From Sporolactobacillus sp. Y61 (GTDB taxonomy: Bacteria > Bacillota > Bacilli > Bacillales > Sporolactobacillaceae): a DNA stretch of 64,000 nucleotides. The stretch lies in assembly GCF_040529185.1 (NCBI RefSeq), contig NZ_CP159510.1:2170001-2234000 (forward strand), in the 5' to 3' direction. The notes beneath the pieces are model-generated. The model was not told where the DNA came from. It saw only the letters and a program-made list of their open reading frames with translations, and ran no database searches. The translations under genes and the position numbers were made by a program. Positions 9,206 to 18,881 of this stretch are shown piece by piece (the stretch's first letter is position 1; each line of letters starts with the position of its first letter).

Positions 9206-10453
9206 TTGAAAATAATTGTTCAAAAGTTTGGCGGGACATCCGTTCAAACTGCAGCAATGAGGAATCACGCTGTTCGTCATGTTGTGCAGGCAGTAAACAT
9301 GGGTTACAAAGTGATTGTCGTCGTTTCGGCCATGGGACGCTCAGGCGATCCTTATGCAACGGATACACTGCTGGGTCTTGTGAAGGAACATAACAGTTCT
9401 GCCCGTGAAAGGGATATTTTGATGTCATGCGGAGAAACCATATCCATGGTGGTCTTCTCCAGTTTACTTAAGGCAGCAGGTGTCCGTTCTGAAGCGTTAA
9501 CAGGTGCTCAGGCCGGATTTCGCACGAATGCGACATTTAATGATGCAAAAATCGTGGAAATGAAAGTAAAGCCGTTGCTCCGCAGACTCGAAAAACTGGA
9601 TGTGGTCGTCGTTGCGGGTTTCCAGGGACAGACTCAGGATGGTGAAATCACGACGCTCGGACGCGGTGGAAGTGATACATCAGCTGCTGCTCTTGGAGCG
9701 GCAGTCGGCGCCGAGTGGATTGACATTTTTACTGATGTGAACGGCGTGATGACAGCCGATCCGAGAATCGTAAGCAATGCGCGACGACTTTCCGTACTCA
9801 CATACAACGAAGTATGTAATCTGGCTTATCAGGGCGCTAAAGTGATCCATCCCCGGGCAGTTGAAATTGCGATGACTGCGAAAATACCGATCCATATCCG
9901 ATCCACTGTTTCTGACGAACTCGGGACGCTGGTCACGACAATGACTCAGTCCGGAAGGGGTCAGGATATCAGGGAACGCCCGGTAACAGGCATCACCTAT
10001 GTAAAAGGGGTGACTCAGATTCGAGTACGGGCAGGAAAGGATGAATATGATCTTCAGGCAAAAGTGTTTAAAGCCATGGCAGAGCAAGGGATCAGTGTCG
10101 ACCTGATTAATATAAGTCCTAATGGTGTGGTTTATACGGTAAACGGAAAGGCCAGTGAACGGGCGGTCAGTACATTGAAAAGTCTGGGATATACTCCGGA
10201 AGTTCTGACCGGCTGTGCTAAGGTTTCTGCCGTAGGAGCAGGAATGGCCGGCCTGCCGGGAGTCGCTTCACGAATTGTCAATGCCCTTACAGAAAAGGGA
10301 ATTCGTATTTTACAATCCGCGGATTCACACAACACAATCTGGGTACTGGTTGATGAATCCAGAATGAAGCAGGCCGTAAATGCTCTGCACCATGCGTTTC
10401 ATTTAGAAAAAGTTCAGGATCAAATTCAGATGGAGCAACAGAAACAGGAGTGA
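9206..10453 (+). CDS. dapG: Aspartate kinase (DapG type)
   Basis: A 415-residue aspartokinase, first step of the aspartate pathway to diaminopimelate, lysine, threonine and methionine. KFGGTSV near residue 7 and the GRGGSDTSAAALGAA and DIFTDVNGVMTADPR motifs form the amino acid kinase fold; the C-terminal 150 residues hold paired ACT regulatory domains (QGISVDLINISPNG, ADSHNTIWVLV). In B. subtilis the DapG isozyme is the one inhibited by diaminopimelate and supports peptidoglycan and dipicolinate synthesis; the location beside dpaAB and dapA points to the same role. The start is TTG 9206. The stop overlaps the dapA ribosome-site region. Confidence 0.95.
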   Translation: MKIIVQKFGGTSVQTAAMRNHAVRHVVQAVNMGYKVIVVVSAMGRSGDPYATDTLLGLVKEHNSSARERDILMSCGETISMVVFSSLLKAAGVRSEALTGAQAGFRTNATFNDAKIVEMKVKPLLRRLEKLDVVVVAGFQGQTQDGEITTLGRGGSDTSAAALGAAVGAEWIDIFTDVNGVMTADPRIVSNARRLSVLTYNEVCNLAYQGAKVIHPRAVEIAMTAKIPIHIRSTVSDELGTLVTTMTQSGRGQDIRERPVTGITYVKGVTQIRVRAGKDEYDLQAKVFKAMAEQGISVDLINISPNGVVYTVNGKASERAVSTLKSLGYTPEVLTGCAKVSAVGAGMAGLPGVASRIVNALTEKGIRILQSADSHNTIWVLVDESRMKQAVNALHHAFHLEKVQDQIQMEQQKQE

Positions 10454-10458
10454 GGAGA

Positions 10459-11363
10459 ATGGATTTTGGAAGTTTGCTGACCGCAATGGTCACCCCTTTT
10501 GATGAAAAAGGAAATGTAAGTCTTGAACGCACGACAAATCTTGTGGAACATTTACTTAAAACAGGATCAGAAGGCATAGTTGTAGCCGGAACCACCGGAG
10601 AGTCACCGACGCTTACAACTGATGAAAAGTTGCGTTTATTTGAACATGTTGTCAAAACGGTCGCCGGGCGCGCTAAAGTCATCGTCGGAACGGGGGAAAT
10701 AATACCCGGACTTCTGTTGCGCTTTCAAAAGAAGCGGCAAAACTTGGCGTCGATGCCATCATGGCTGTTGCTCCTTTTTACAATAAACCGAATCAGGAGG
10801 GCATATACGCACACTATAAGGCCATTGCTTCGAGTGTGGATTTACCGTTAGTGATTTACAACATACCGAGTCGCTCGAAAGTGAATATTACGGCCGATAC
10901 GATTATCCGCCTGTCCAAAATCGATAATATTGTAGCTGTTAAAGAAGCGAGCGGAAATCTTGATCAAATGGCAGCCATCATCAGCGGTACTGACGAACAC
11001 TTTCACCTGTACAGCGGGGATGACGGCCTGACGCTTCCTGTTCTTTCCATCGGCGGGCAAGGCGTGATTTCAGTTGCTTCGCACGTTATTGGTCCGGAAA
11101 TGAAATCGATGATTACAGATTATCAGGAAGGCAACAATCAGCGGGCGGCCGAAGCTCACCGGATGATGCTTCCGTTTATGAGAGAACTGTTTGCTGCCCC
11201 GAGTCCTGCTCCTGTTAAAACTCTGTTGAATGATCTGGGCATTGCCGTCGGTCCTGTACGTCTCCCGATGGTACCACTCAATAGCAGGGAGCATCAGTTA
11301 CTGACTGAATCGTACACGGCCTTAAAGAACAAACAAAAGGTTCAGGATAAAGTTTCCAAATAA
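10459..11363 (+). CDS. dapA: 4-hydroxy-tetrahydrodipicolinate synthase, frameshifted as read
   Basis: DapA condenses pyruvate with aspartate semialdehyde, feeding both lysine/peptidoglycan and dipicolinate. VVAGTTGESPTL gives the substrate-loop threonines; VAVKEASGN carries the Schiff-base lysine; YSGDDGLTLPVLSIGGQGVISV is the C-terminal barrel part. The frame breaks at five G at 10692-10696 within VIVGTG; with one more G the text reads GTGGNNTRTSVALSKEAAKLGVDAIM and joins the downstream frame, giving about 302 residues. ATG 10459 is preferred to GTG 10450 because AGGAG at 10446-10450 is then eight bases away. The gene is essential in most bacteria, so a sequence error is likely. Confidence 0.9.
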
Positions 11364-11373
11364 TGATCACGAT

Positions 11374-11412
11374 AAAGGTGAACGGTAAAGATCCGGTTCA
11401 CCCTTTCTTTTT
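11374..11412 (+). terminator. Terminator after dapA
   Basis: AAAGGTGAAC and GTTCACCCTTT form a long near-perfect stem followed by CTTTTT. Confidence 0.85.
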
Positions 11413-11424
11413 ATGAGGACAGGC

Positions 11425-11448
11425 TGCCACTTGCGTCAGCAAGTGGCA
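11425..11448 (+). repeat. Perfect 10-bp hairpin without a T-run
   Basis: TGCCACTTGC at 11425-11434 and GCAAGTGGCA at 11439-11448 form an inverted repeat with loop GTCA. It lies between the dapA terminator and the rnjB promoter and has no terminator tail. Confidence 0.7.
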
Positions 11449-11526
11449 CGTGCTGATACCAAACGGGGAGTGAAGTGCGAACGGGAGGATTATGAACTGG
11501 CCGCTTTTTTTCCCTTTGTTAAAAAA

Positions 11527-11555
11527 TTGTACTTTAGTGCACGTTTGGTTATAAT
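11527..11555 (+). promoter_or_regulatory. Sigma-A promoter for rnjB
   Basis: TTGTAC at 11527-11532 and TATAAT at 11550-11555 are spaced by 17 bases. Confidence 0.75.
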
Positions 11556-11617
11556 GAGGTTAATGATTAGTTCGGATCAAAAGCGATGACTGCTCAATTA
11601 AATAGGAGGAATGCCCA

Positions 11618-13285
11618 TTGTCACATTCTAAGCAGGACAGTGTGAGAATTTACGCAATGGGCGGCGTTGGTGAACTGGGAAGTAATATGACAGTCATTGA
11701 AGTGAATCATGATTTATTTATTATTGATGCAGGTCTGATGCATCCGCACGAAGATATGCTTGGTGTGGATACGGTGATTCCGGATATATCTTATCTGGAT
11801 ACGAAACGTGATCTTATCCGTGCAGTTCTTCTGACACATGGCCATCAGGCCAACATCGGTGGCCTTCCTTATCTTCTGAACGATATTCATGCACCGGTTT
11901 ACGGAACAGAACTGACTCTCGCCTTAGTGAGAGAGACGATGAGAGATGCTGGAGAAAAATATCGTAAAGACCAGTTTGTCACCATTGATCCTGATAAGGA
12001 TCTGAAAATTGGTCATACACGTTTCTCTTTCTTTCGAACGTACCACAGTGTTCCGGATTCGATTGGTATTGCGGTGCATACTGCTCAGGGCATTATACTT
12101 CATACGGGTGATTATAAATTCGACTTTACACCTGTCGGTCGTATACGGACTGATGTCAGTAAACTTTCAGATTTTGGTGAGGAGGGTGTCCTGTGCCTGC
12201 TTTCCGACAGCAAGCATGCGGAAATACCAGGCACGGCACCTTCTGATTCCGTTATCGGAGATCAGTTCAGCCATATTTTTTATTCATTGGAAGGCCGGGT
12301 CATCGTGGCCATTCATGCGACAAATTTACATCGCATTCAGCAATTTATAGATGTGTGTGTCATGCATGGAAAGAAAATAGCCATTGATGGAGAATATTTG
12401 AACAGAATCATTTCGATAGCTGTAAGAAAGGGCTATCTTAAGATCCCGCATCATATTATTTTGTCCTGGGATAAAGCAATGAAATACCCGAACAATAAAC
12501 TTGCGATCCTGACCAGCGGGGCTGATGGAGATCCACTGACATCATTAACCAGCATGGCTAATCATATGCATAAAAAATTAAAGCTTGAAAAAGACGATCT
12601 GATTATTTATTCTGCCTCACAAACCCCAAGTAATGAAAAGGCTGTAACCAATGCGATCGATCGACTGATGAGTGAAGGCGCACAGGTGATCTTCGGCAGC
12701 AGCGTTCATGTTTCCGGACATGGGTCACAGGAAGACATTAAGCTTATGCTTCAGCTGACACATCCAAAATATCTGGTTCCGGTTGATGGAGAGTTTAAAA
12801 TGATGACAACTCACCAGAAAATTGCCGAGTCAATGGGTATGCCTTCAAAGAACATCTATTTACTGGATAAAGGGGATGTGCTGGAGTTCATCGGTGGGGA
12901 AGCGAAGCAGACGGAATCCGTTCCAGCCGGCCAGCTTCTTGTCGACGGTCTCGGTGTTGGCGATGTAGGGAATATCGTTCTGCGCGACCGGCGCTTGCTG
13001 TCACAGGATGGTACGGTAGTCATTGTCGTTACACTCGGACGCAAGACGAAAAAGATTCTTGCAGGACCGGAAATCATTACCCGCGGATTTGTATATGTCA
13101 GAGAATCAGAAGATTTGCTGGATCAGGCTAATCAAATTGTTGATGAAGTGCTTTCAAAAGCACTGACACAGCATGTTTCTGAGTGGTCATCGCTTAAAAG
13201 CGGAATTCGAGATGCATTGAGTCGTTACTTTTTTGATAAAACCAAACGCCGTCCAATGATATTGCCAATTATCATGGAATTCTAA
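11618..13285 (+). CDS. rnjB: Ribonuclease J2
   Basis: A 555-residue beta-CASP metallo-beta-lactamase RNase, partner of RNase J1 in 5' mRNA decay and rRNA maturation. The start is TTG 11618 after AGGAGG. The gene context (ymfA position after dapA) and sequence match J2. The metal motif, HGHEDH in J1, reads HGHQAN here (LTHGHQANIGGLPYLL), so two of the usual ligands are lost, as in B. subtilis J2 (HGHDEN). The later HVSGHGSQEDIKLML motif of the beta-CASP domain and the C-terminal dimerisation domain (DGLGVGDVGNIVLRDRRLLSQDG) are intact. It is probably weakly active alone and works in a J1/J2 complex. Confidence 0.92.
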   Translation: MSHSKQDSVRIYAMGGVGELGSNMTVIEVNHDLFIIDAGLMHPHEDMLGVDTVIPDISYLDTKRDLIRAVLLTHGHQANIGGLPYLLNDIHAPVYGTELTLALVRETMRDAGEKYRKDQFVTIDPDKDLKIGHTRFSFFRTYHSVPDSIGIAVHTAQGIILHTGDYKFDFTPVGRIRTDVSKLSDFGEEGVLCLLSDSKHAEIPGTAPSDSVIGDQFSHIFYSLEGRVIVAIHATNLHRIQQFIDVCVMHGKKIAIDGEYLNRIISIAVRKGYLKIPHHIILSWDKAMKYPNNKLAILTSGADGDPLTSLTSMANHMHKKLKLEKDDLIIYSASQTPSNEKAVTNAIDRLMSEGAQVIFGSSVHVSGHGSQEDIKLMLQLTHPKYLVPVDGEFKMMTTHQKIAESMGMPSKNIYLLDKGDVLEFIGGEAKQTESVPAGQLLVDGLGVGDVGNIVLRDRRLLSQDGTVVIVVTLGRKTKKILAGPEIITRGFVYVRESEDLLDQANQIVDEVLSKALTQHVSEWSSLKSGIRDALSRYFFDKTKRRPMILPIIMEF

Positions 13286-13318
13286 AAAGGTCAGGCCCGG
13301 ACAGGTCTGATCTTTTTT
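13286..13318 (+). terminator. Terminator after rnjB
   Basis: AGGTCAG and CTGATCT pair (one G-T wobble) around a GC-rich loop, followed by six T. Confidence 0.7.
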
Positions 13319-13450
13319 CACATCAGACAACCTTTGCGAAAATCAGGGCAGTAGAGTAAATTAGAAAGGGCGGGAGCAGTCTTCCGTCGCTATTTGTATA
13401 GCAGTTATCTGAAGCAGAAGAAGTCATTGGATTAATTTAGAGGTGTATAC

Positions 13451-15763
13451 ATGGCAGGCAAGAGAAAGAAAAGAGCAGGCAAGTCAAAAAAAGGATGGAA
13501 GGAGACGCTGATTTATGAGGTAGGCGGACTTTGTATGTTCTCCCTGACCTGTATCGGGATCAGCGGTCTCGGAGCAGCAGGAGAGGTGCTGAAGGAAATG
13601 GGCCGGTTTCTGACCGGTGACTGGTGGATTATCCCGATGCTCGCCGTCCTGGCACTGTCCGTCTATTATATCCTTTACCGCAGACAGCCGGCGTTTTTCA
13701 CTCGGAAACTGACTGGTGCTTACCTGTTGTCGCTGGCTATTCTGCTGATCAGTCACGTGAAATTATTTGAGACCCTTTCATCAGTAAACCAATGGCAGAA
13801 CCGTTCCGTTATTTACAATACATTTGTTCTTTTTCGTGGTGAACTGAATGGGACGCTGCCGGTTTACGGACTTGGCGGTGGAATGATTGGTGCGATCAGT
13901 TTTGCATTTTTCCATTATCTGTTTTCAACAACCGGCACGCTGTTCATGGCCGCTTTTCTGGTCCTGGTCGCCTCCATTCTGATTACCGGGAGATCTCTCA
14001 GAGATACAGGGAAAAAACTGTTCGGAGGTATGTTTAAAGGACTGAGAAGCAGCGGTAAAAAAGGGATCGAAGCGCTGCACGGGTATTTTTCCGGAAAGAA
14101 AAAAAAGAAACAGGTAGCCGGATCAGACGTGCATCATCCTCAGGAAAGAAACGAACCAGATCCTGTTGTTCGATCAGAATATGAACCGGAAATACATGAC
14201 TTTAATGAACAACAGACTCTTTTTCCTGAAACGGAAACCACACCGCAGGAGCACGCCGGAACAACAGCGAATGAAGCCAAACCTGAAGATCAGGTACCTG
14301 ACTTTATGCAGGAACACGTCGAAAATGAAGATTATCAGCTACCGCCGATAGATCTGCTTAATCATCCCAGAAAGAATGCACAGAATAATGAGCGGAAACA
14401 CATTTCCGAAAATGTTCGGACACTGGAACGGACATTTGAGAGTTTCGGGGTACGCGCATCGGTCCGTGAAGTCCATCTTGGTCCTGCAGTAACGCGGTAC
14501 GAGGTGTATCCGGAGGCGGGTGTTAAAGTAAGCAGAATTCTCGGGCTCAGTGATGACCTTGCACTGGCACTGGCAGCCAGGGATATTCGTATTGAAGCGC
14601 CGATACCCGGAAAATCAGCAGTGGGTATCGAAGTGCCCAACCAGGAAGTTGCCATGGTCGGTCTGCGTGAAGTCCTCGAATCGAACAATGCCAAAAAGGC
14701 ACGTTCAAAACTGACCATTGGCCTTGGGAGAGATATCTCGGGTGAACCCATTCTGTCCGATCTGAATAAGATGCCGCATCTTCTTGTTGCCGGGGCTACC
14801 GGAAGCGGGAAAAGTGTTTGTATTAACAGTATCATTGTGACACTTCTTATGAGAACGAAACCAAGTGAAGTGAAACTTTTTATGATTGATCCAAAAATGG
14901 TGGAACTGAACGTTTATAACGGCATTCCTCATTTACTGACACCGGTGGTTACGGATCCGGCCAAGGCAGCGCAGGGGTTGAAAAATGTTGTCGGTGAAAT
15001 GGATCGACGCTATGAACTGTTCTCAGAAAGCGGTACGCGTAATCTGGAAGGGTATAACGAGCATGTTGCAAAATATAATTCGGAACATGAAGACAAGCAG
15101 CCCCTGATGCCTTATATCGTTGTGATTATTGATGAGCTGGCCGATCTGATGATGGTCGCATCAAAAGATGTGGAAGAGACAGTGACCCGGCTTGCGCAGA
15201 TGGCACGGGCTGCAGGTATTCATCTGATCATTGCAACGCAGCGGCCTTCAGTAGATATTATCACCGGCGTGATCAAAGCAAATATTCCGTCACGTATTGC
15301 TTTCAGCGTCTCATCAATGATGGATTCACGTACCATTCTTGATTCCGGAGGTGCTGAAAAACTGCTCGGGAAGGGAGATATGCTGTTTCTCCCTATAGGT
15401 GCATCCAAACCGATTCGTATCCAGGGTGCCTTTTTGTCCGATGAAGAAGTGGAGCATGTTGTTCAGTATGTCATCAGTCAGCAGAAAGCAAATTATCGCA
15501 AAGACTTAATTCCTCAGGATCATCCTGAGCAGAACAGGGAGAAAGTTGACGACGATTTATTTGATGACGCTGTTCAGCTGGTCGTCAATATGCAGACAGC
15601 AAGTGTATCCATGCTGCAGCGCAGGTTCCGGATCGGTTATACACGGGCAGCACGATTGATTGACGCCATGGAAGACAGGCACATCGTCGGCCCTTATGAG
15701 GGCAGCAAGCCGCGCGCAGTTCTTGTTCCGAAACAGGATGATGAGGCATCCAGTCATAATTGA
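13451..15763 (+). CDS. spoIIIE: DNA translocase SpoIIIE/FtsK
   Basis: A 770-residue septal DNA pump that clears the chromosome from the division septum and fills the forespore. Four or so hydrophobic segments in the first 180 residues anchor it; a charged linker (about 190-310) follows; then the motor with Walker A GATGSGKS at residues 448-455 and Walker [12 protein letters not shown] near 557-567; a winged-helix gamma domain ends the protein ([24 protein letters not shown]), which reads DNA orientation sequences. The length is close to B. subtilis SpoIIIE. ATG 13451 follows an AGAGGTG-like site. The tepA gene that precedes spoIIIE in B. subtilis is not here. Confidence 0.95.
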   Translation: MAGKRKKRAGKSKKGWKETLIYEVGGLCMFSLTCIGISGLGAAGEVLKEMGRFLTGDWWIIPMLAVLALSVYYILYRRQPAFFTRKLTGAYLLSLAILLISHVKLFETLSSVNQWQNRSVIYNTFVLFRGELNGTLPVYGLGGGMIGAISFAFFHYLFSTTGTLFMAAFLVLVASILITGRSLRDTGKKLFGGMFKGLRSSGKKGIEALHGYFSGKKKKKQVAGSDVHHPQERNEPDPVVRSEYEPEIHDFNEQQTLFPETETTPQEHAGTTANEAKPEDQVPDFMQEHVENEDYQLPPIDLLNHPRKNAQNNERKHISENVRTLERTFESFGVRASVREVHLGPAVTRYEVYPEAGVKVSRILGLSDDLALALAARDIRIEAPIPGKSAVGIEVPNQEVAMVGLREVLESNNAKKARSKLTIGLGRDISGEPILSDLNKMPHLLVAGATGSGKSVCINSIIVTLLMRTKPSEVKLFMIDPKMVELNVYNGIPHLLTPVVTDPAKAAQGLKNVVGEMDRRYELFSESGTRNLEGYNEHVAKYNSEHEDKQPLMPYIVVIIDELADLMMVASKDVEETVTRLAQMARAAGIHLIIATQRPSVDIITGVIKANIPSRIAFSVSSMMDSRTILDSGGAEKLLGKGDMLFLPIGASKPIRIQGAFLSDEEVEHVVQYVISQQKANYRKDLIPQDHPEQNREKVDDDLFDDAVQLVVNMQTASVSMLQRRFRIGYTRAARLIDAMEDRHIVGPYEGSKPRAVLVPKQDDEASSHN

Positions 15764-15791
15764 GCGACAGAGGTAAGGTGGACGAAGAGTC

Positions 15792-16520
15792 ATGAGAAAT
15801 ATACTGATCACAGGTGCAAGTGGTTCAATTGGTCAGGCAGTAGCCGGGAGAATCGCAATGTCCGGTGCGTCTCTGTATCTTCATTACTGCACAGGTGTTG
15901 ATCGGATTCAGAAACTTTCCGGCAAACTCAGAAATAAATTTCCTGAACAGTTTTTTACATGTGTTCAGGCAGATCTTGCAGATGAAAACGGGCCGGATAA
16001 ACTGCTTCATCAGCTGGATCAGCAGGTTGACGGCGTTATTTATACAAGCGGGCAAAGTCAGGTCGGACTTTTCCAGGATGTCCCTTTAAAATCAGTGCAA
16101 CAGCAGATCCAGCTCCAGCTGATCAGTCCGTTCCGTATCATTCAGAGCCTGATTCAACCGATGATCAGGGAAAAGCAGGGAAAAATTGTGATTGTTTCTT
16201 CCATCTGGGGACTGACTGGTGCTTCTACCGAAGTTCTGTATTCCATGGTCAAAGGCGGACAAAACACGTTCGTTAAGGCGCTGGCAAAAGAAGTCGCGCC
16301 CAGTGGTATTTCCGTCAATGCCGTTGCGCCGGGAGCTGTTGATACCCCCATGATGGACGAGTTCAGCAAACAGGATATCGCGCTCGTTAAAGAAGATATT
16401 CCCATGGACAGACTGGCTGAACCTGAAGAAGTCGCTTCACTCGTTGCCTTTCTTATGCGCCCTGAATCCAGCTATATCAGCGGACAGGTTATTTCGATCA
16501 ATGGGGCATGGTACTGCTGA
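15792..16520 (+). CDS. ymfI: SDR-family reductase YmfI (EF-P modification)
   Basis: A 242-residue short-chain dehydrogenase. The cofactor motif GASGSIG is at residues 8-14, the catalytic Ser lies in VSSIWG, and Tyr-x-x-x-Lys is YSMVK near residue 150; NAVAPGAVDTPM is also typical. In B. subtilis YmfI, at this same locus, reduces the 5-aminopentanone group on EF-P Lys32 to the 5-aminopentanol form, which helps translation of proline stretches and swarming. Orthology rests on length and position, so the EF-P role is a family-based assignment rather than something visible in the sequence. Confidence 0.82.
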   Translation: MRNILITGASGSIGQAVAGRIAMSGASLYLHYCTGVDRIQKLSGKLRNKFPEQFFTCVQADLADENGPDKLLHQLDQQVDGVIYTSGQSQVGLFQDVPLKSVQQQIQLQLISPFRIIQSLIQPMIREKQGKIVIVSSIWGLTGASTEVLYSMVKGGQNTFVKALAKEVAPSGISVNAVAPGAVDTPMMDEFSKQDIALVKEDIPMDRLAEPEEVASLVAFLMRPESSYISGQVISINGAWYC

Positions 16521-16550
16521 CTGGAATTTCCGTAATAAAAGAGCAGAATC

Positions 16551-16594
16551 GAGACAACCTAAACATGCACAAAATATAGCAGGGAGGTTGTCTC
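16551..16594 (+). promoter_or_regulatory. Hairpin enclosing the ymfJ ribosome binding site
   Basis: GAGACAACCT (16551-16560) is the exact complement of AGGTTGTCTC (16585-16594), which ends at the base before ATG 16595. The AGGGAGG ribosome site (16581-16587) lies at the base of the loop and inside the stem. Folding would hide the translation start. Confidence 0.6.
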
Positions 16595-16867
16595 ATGTCT
16601 GTATTGGAAAACTGGGATAAATGGAAAACATTTCTTGGGGAAAAAGCAGATCAGGCGCAAAAAATGGGTGTAGATGAAGAAACGCTGACAGGTTTTGCAA
16701 AAAAAATTGGTGATTATCTTAGCCAGAATGTGGACCCGAAAACAGATCAGGAACGTGTGCTTTCCGATTTGTGGCATGTCGCAGAGGATCATGAGCGGGA
16801 AATGCTGGCTCACTTAATGCTTAAGCTTGTTGATCAGGATGCACACCGGATGCAGCGACAGAGTTGA
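16595..16867 (+). CDS. ymfJ: DUF3243 domain protein YmfJ
   Basis: A 90-residue soluble protein of the DUF3243 family, found at this place in Bacillus species. It is acidic and predicted helical (NWDKWKTFLGEKADQAQKMGVDEETL, then LSDLWHVAEDHEREMLAHLMLKLVD). B. subtilis YmfJ has no established biochemical role. The start is ATG 16595; its ribosome site is in a strong hairpin. It has its own terminator, so it may be monocistronic. Confidence 0.85.
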   Translation: MSVLENWDKWKTFLGEKADQAQKMGVDEETLTGFAKKIGDYLSQNVDPKTDQERVLSDLWHVAEDHEREMLAHLMLKLVDQDAHRMQRQS

Positions 16868-16879
16868 ACCTGAATAAAG

Positions 16880-16911
16880 AAAAAAGAGAGGCCCGATGGC
16901 GTCTCTTTTTT
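16880..16911 (+). terminator. Terminator after ymfJ
   Basis: AAAAAAGAGAGGC and GTCTCTTTTTT pair around a short GC loop. Confidence 0.8.
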
Positions 16912-17060
16912 CTTGTACCCTGTCGTTAAAATGTAAGGTTTATGATAATATTAACTAAGGGTGTAAAGAAGGACATGTGCTGATATAAGGATGTGGACCT
17001 TCTTTCATTTTTCGGGCATCTTTATACGAAAGTCTGTTTTTACGGAGAGGGCAAGCATCC

Positions 17061-17828
17061 ATGAGCGACGGCAATGAATGGTATCTGGAATATGAAATAC
17101 ATAGAAATGAGCCGGGGCTTCTTGGAGATGTCGCATCGCTCCTTGGTAAGCTGGAAATCAATATTCTTACGATAAACGGTATTGATCATAAACGGCGCGG
17201 ACTCCTCGTTTGTACGGATAAAGATCAACAGATTTATCGTTTTCTTGAAATTGTTGGAACCATGAAGAGGATACATTTGACGAAGGTACGTCGAACGACT
17301 TTAATGGACAGGCTGGCCGTACGCCACGGAAGATATGTCGAGAGGGATACAGATGACCGGAAAACCTTTCGTTTCACCCGGGATGAAATCGGACTTCTTG
17401 TTGATTTTATGGCCGAATTGTTTAAAAAGCCAGGTCATCTCCTGATCGGTATACGCGGAATTCCGCGTGTGGGAAAATCCGAATCCATTATCGCGGCAAG
17501 CGTATCCGCAAACAAACGCTGGATATTTGTCTCTTCGACTCTGCTCAGGCAGACCATCCGCACTCATCTGTCCGAAGACGAACGGTTAAACGATCATATT
17601 TTTGTCATTGACGGACTGGTCTCAATGAAACAGGGTACGGAATCTCACTGGAGGCTGATTCACCAGATCATGCGCCGGCCGGTTACCAAAGTTGTGGAAC
17701 ATCCGGATGTTTTTGTCCGTCATACGGAGTACACAATGGACGACTTTGATTATATGCTCGAGCTCCGTAATCATCAGAACGAAACCATTGATTACGATTC
17801 TTATATGAATGAACTTAATCTTTTCTGA
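17061..17828 (+). CDS. ymfK: DUF3388 protein YmfK
   Basis: A 255-residue protein conserved next to ymfJ in Bacillales. The first 75 residues look like an ACT-type ligand-binding domain (LEYEIHRNEPGLLGDVASLLGKLEINILTINGI). A segment near residues 130-145, GIRGIPRVGKSES, resembles a P-loop, followed by FVSSTLLRQTIR and IFVIDG, which suggests a nucleotide-binding fold. The family function is unknown; only the architecture is supported. ATG 17061 follows GGAGAGGG. Confidence 0.8.
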   Translation: MSDGNEWYLEYEIHRNEPGLLGDVASLLGKLEINILTINGIDHKRRGLLVCTDKDQQIYRFLEIVGTMKRIHLTKVRRTTLMDRLAVRHGRYVERDTDDRKTFRFTRDEIGLLVDFMAELFKKPGHLLIGIRGIPRVGKSESIIAASVSANKRWIFVSSTLLRQTIRTHLSEDERLNDHIFVIDGLVSMKQGTESHWRLIHQIMRRPVTKVVEHPDVFVRHTEYTMDDFDYMLELRNHQNETIDYDSYMNELNLF

Positions 17829-17862
17829 AATTGATTTTAATAAGTATTGGTAGGTGTTTTTC

Positions 17863-18750
17863 ATGAGTGAACTTGGTCAGGCATTGAAGGACGCCAGAGA
17901 AAATAAGGGACTGACTCTGGATGCACTTCAGGAACAGACAAAAATTCAGAAACGTTATCTCCAGGCAATCGAGGAGGGTCATTTTGAACGTTTACCCGGT
18001 GCATTTTATACTCGGGCCTTTATTAAGAGTTATGCCGAAACCGTCGGCCTCGATTTCGCAGAGTTGACAGAAAAATACGCATCAGAAATGCCGAAGGTTC
18101 ATCATGAGTCTTCAGAAATTCGTACACTTCCTCCTGATGGGACGGATGACCTGCCTTCAAGAGCTTCCCGTCCGGGCAGAAAAAAGCCTGGGAACTGGTC
18201 GTCTGTGATCAACAAAGCGATCATTATCGTCATCTGTCTCATCGTACTCATGATCGTGTATATTCTGATTTCCAATTTTGCAGGAAGTCGTGCAGAAAAG
18301 GCTCCGGATACGAATCAGGGAACGGGCTCCTCCATTTCTTTCAGTGGGACCACTCAATCGGATTCAGGCAGTTCCATAGCCGATTCAGGGAACAGCCAGT
18401 CCGGATCCTCCCCATCGACATCGCAGAAGCAGAGTTTGAAGCCGGAACAGACGCAGGAAAATAAGAGCACCTATACACTTACAGGAACAACGGAATTCAA
18501 AGTGAATATCGCAACGAAAAACGGTAACCCGGCCTGGTTCCGCGCTAAGGACGAAACGGGTAAAATACTTCTTGAAGGAACCGCGTCGGATGCAGGTAAA
18601 AAATCGTACAGCTTTGATGCAGGGAAAGTGAAATCACTTTCTATCAAGTTCGGCAGCGTGCCCAACACTGAGTTTAGGGTTAACGGTCAAGCGTTCCATT
18701 TTCCAAACAAAAATATAATCCAGACGATTATCATTAAATTCAACAAATAA
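17863..18750 (+). CDS. ymfM: Helix-turn-helix membrane protein RodZ/YmfM
   Basis: About 295 residues. The N-terminal helix-turn-helix (LGQALKDARENKGLTLDALQEQTKIQKRYLQAIEEG) binds MreB-family filaments in RodZ. A single transmembrane segment (KAIIIVICLIVLMIVYILIS) lies near residue 115. It is followed by a Ser/Gln/Gly-rich linker and a C-terminal DUF4115 domain (NGNPAWFRAKDETGKILLEG) outside the membrane. RodZ links the cytoskeleton to the wall-elongation machinery and sets rod shape. ATG 17863 is preferred to the in-frame GTG 17854, which overlaps the ribosome-site region. Confidence 0.9.
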   Translation: MSELGQALKDARENKGLTLDALQEQTKIQKRYLQAIEEGHFERLPGAFYTRAFIKSYAETVGLDFAELTEKYASEMPKVHHESSEIRTLPPDGTDDLPSRASRPGRKKPGNWSSVINKAIIIVICLIVLMIVYILISNFAGSRAEKAPDTNQGTGSSISFSGTTQSDSGSSIADSGNSQSGSSPSTSQKQSLKPEQTQENKSTYTLTGTTEFKVNIATKNGNPAWFRAKDETGKILLEGTASDAGKKSYSFDAGKVKSLSIKFGSVPNTEFRVNGQAFHFPNKNIIQTIIIKFNK

Positions 18751-18763
18751 CCAGCCTGAGAAC

Positions 18764-18794
18764 GGGGCTTGCCTGATTACGACAGCCCTTTTTT
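18764..18794 (+). terminator. Terminator after the rodZ-like gene
   Basis: GGGCT and AGCCC pair across a 14-base loop, followed by six T. Confidence 0.6.
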
Positions 18795-18881
18795 CAATGG
18801 TGATATTTTGAAAAATATGATAGAAATGTGTCAGATGATCTTTTTGACAATAATTTTTGCACGTATAAGGAGGAATTTGAT

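Noticed and set aside
11491-11555. Short frame starting MNWPLFFP upstream of rnjB
   Set aside because: Only about 20 codons, it runs through the rnjB promoter hexamers, and the ribosome site is too close to the ATG.
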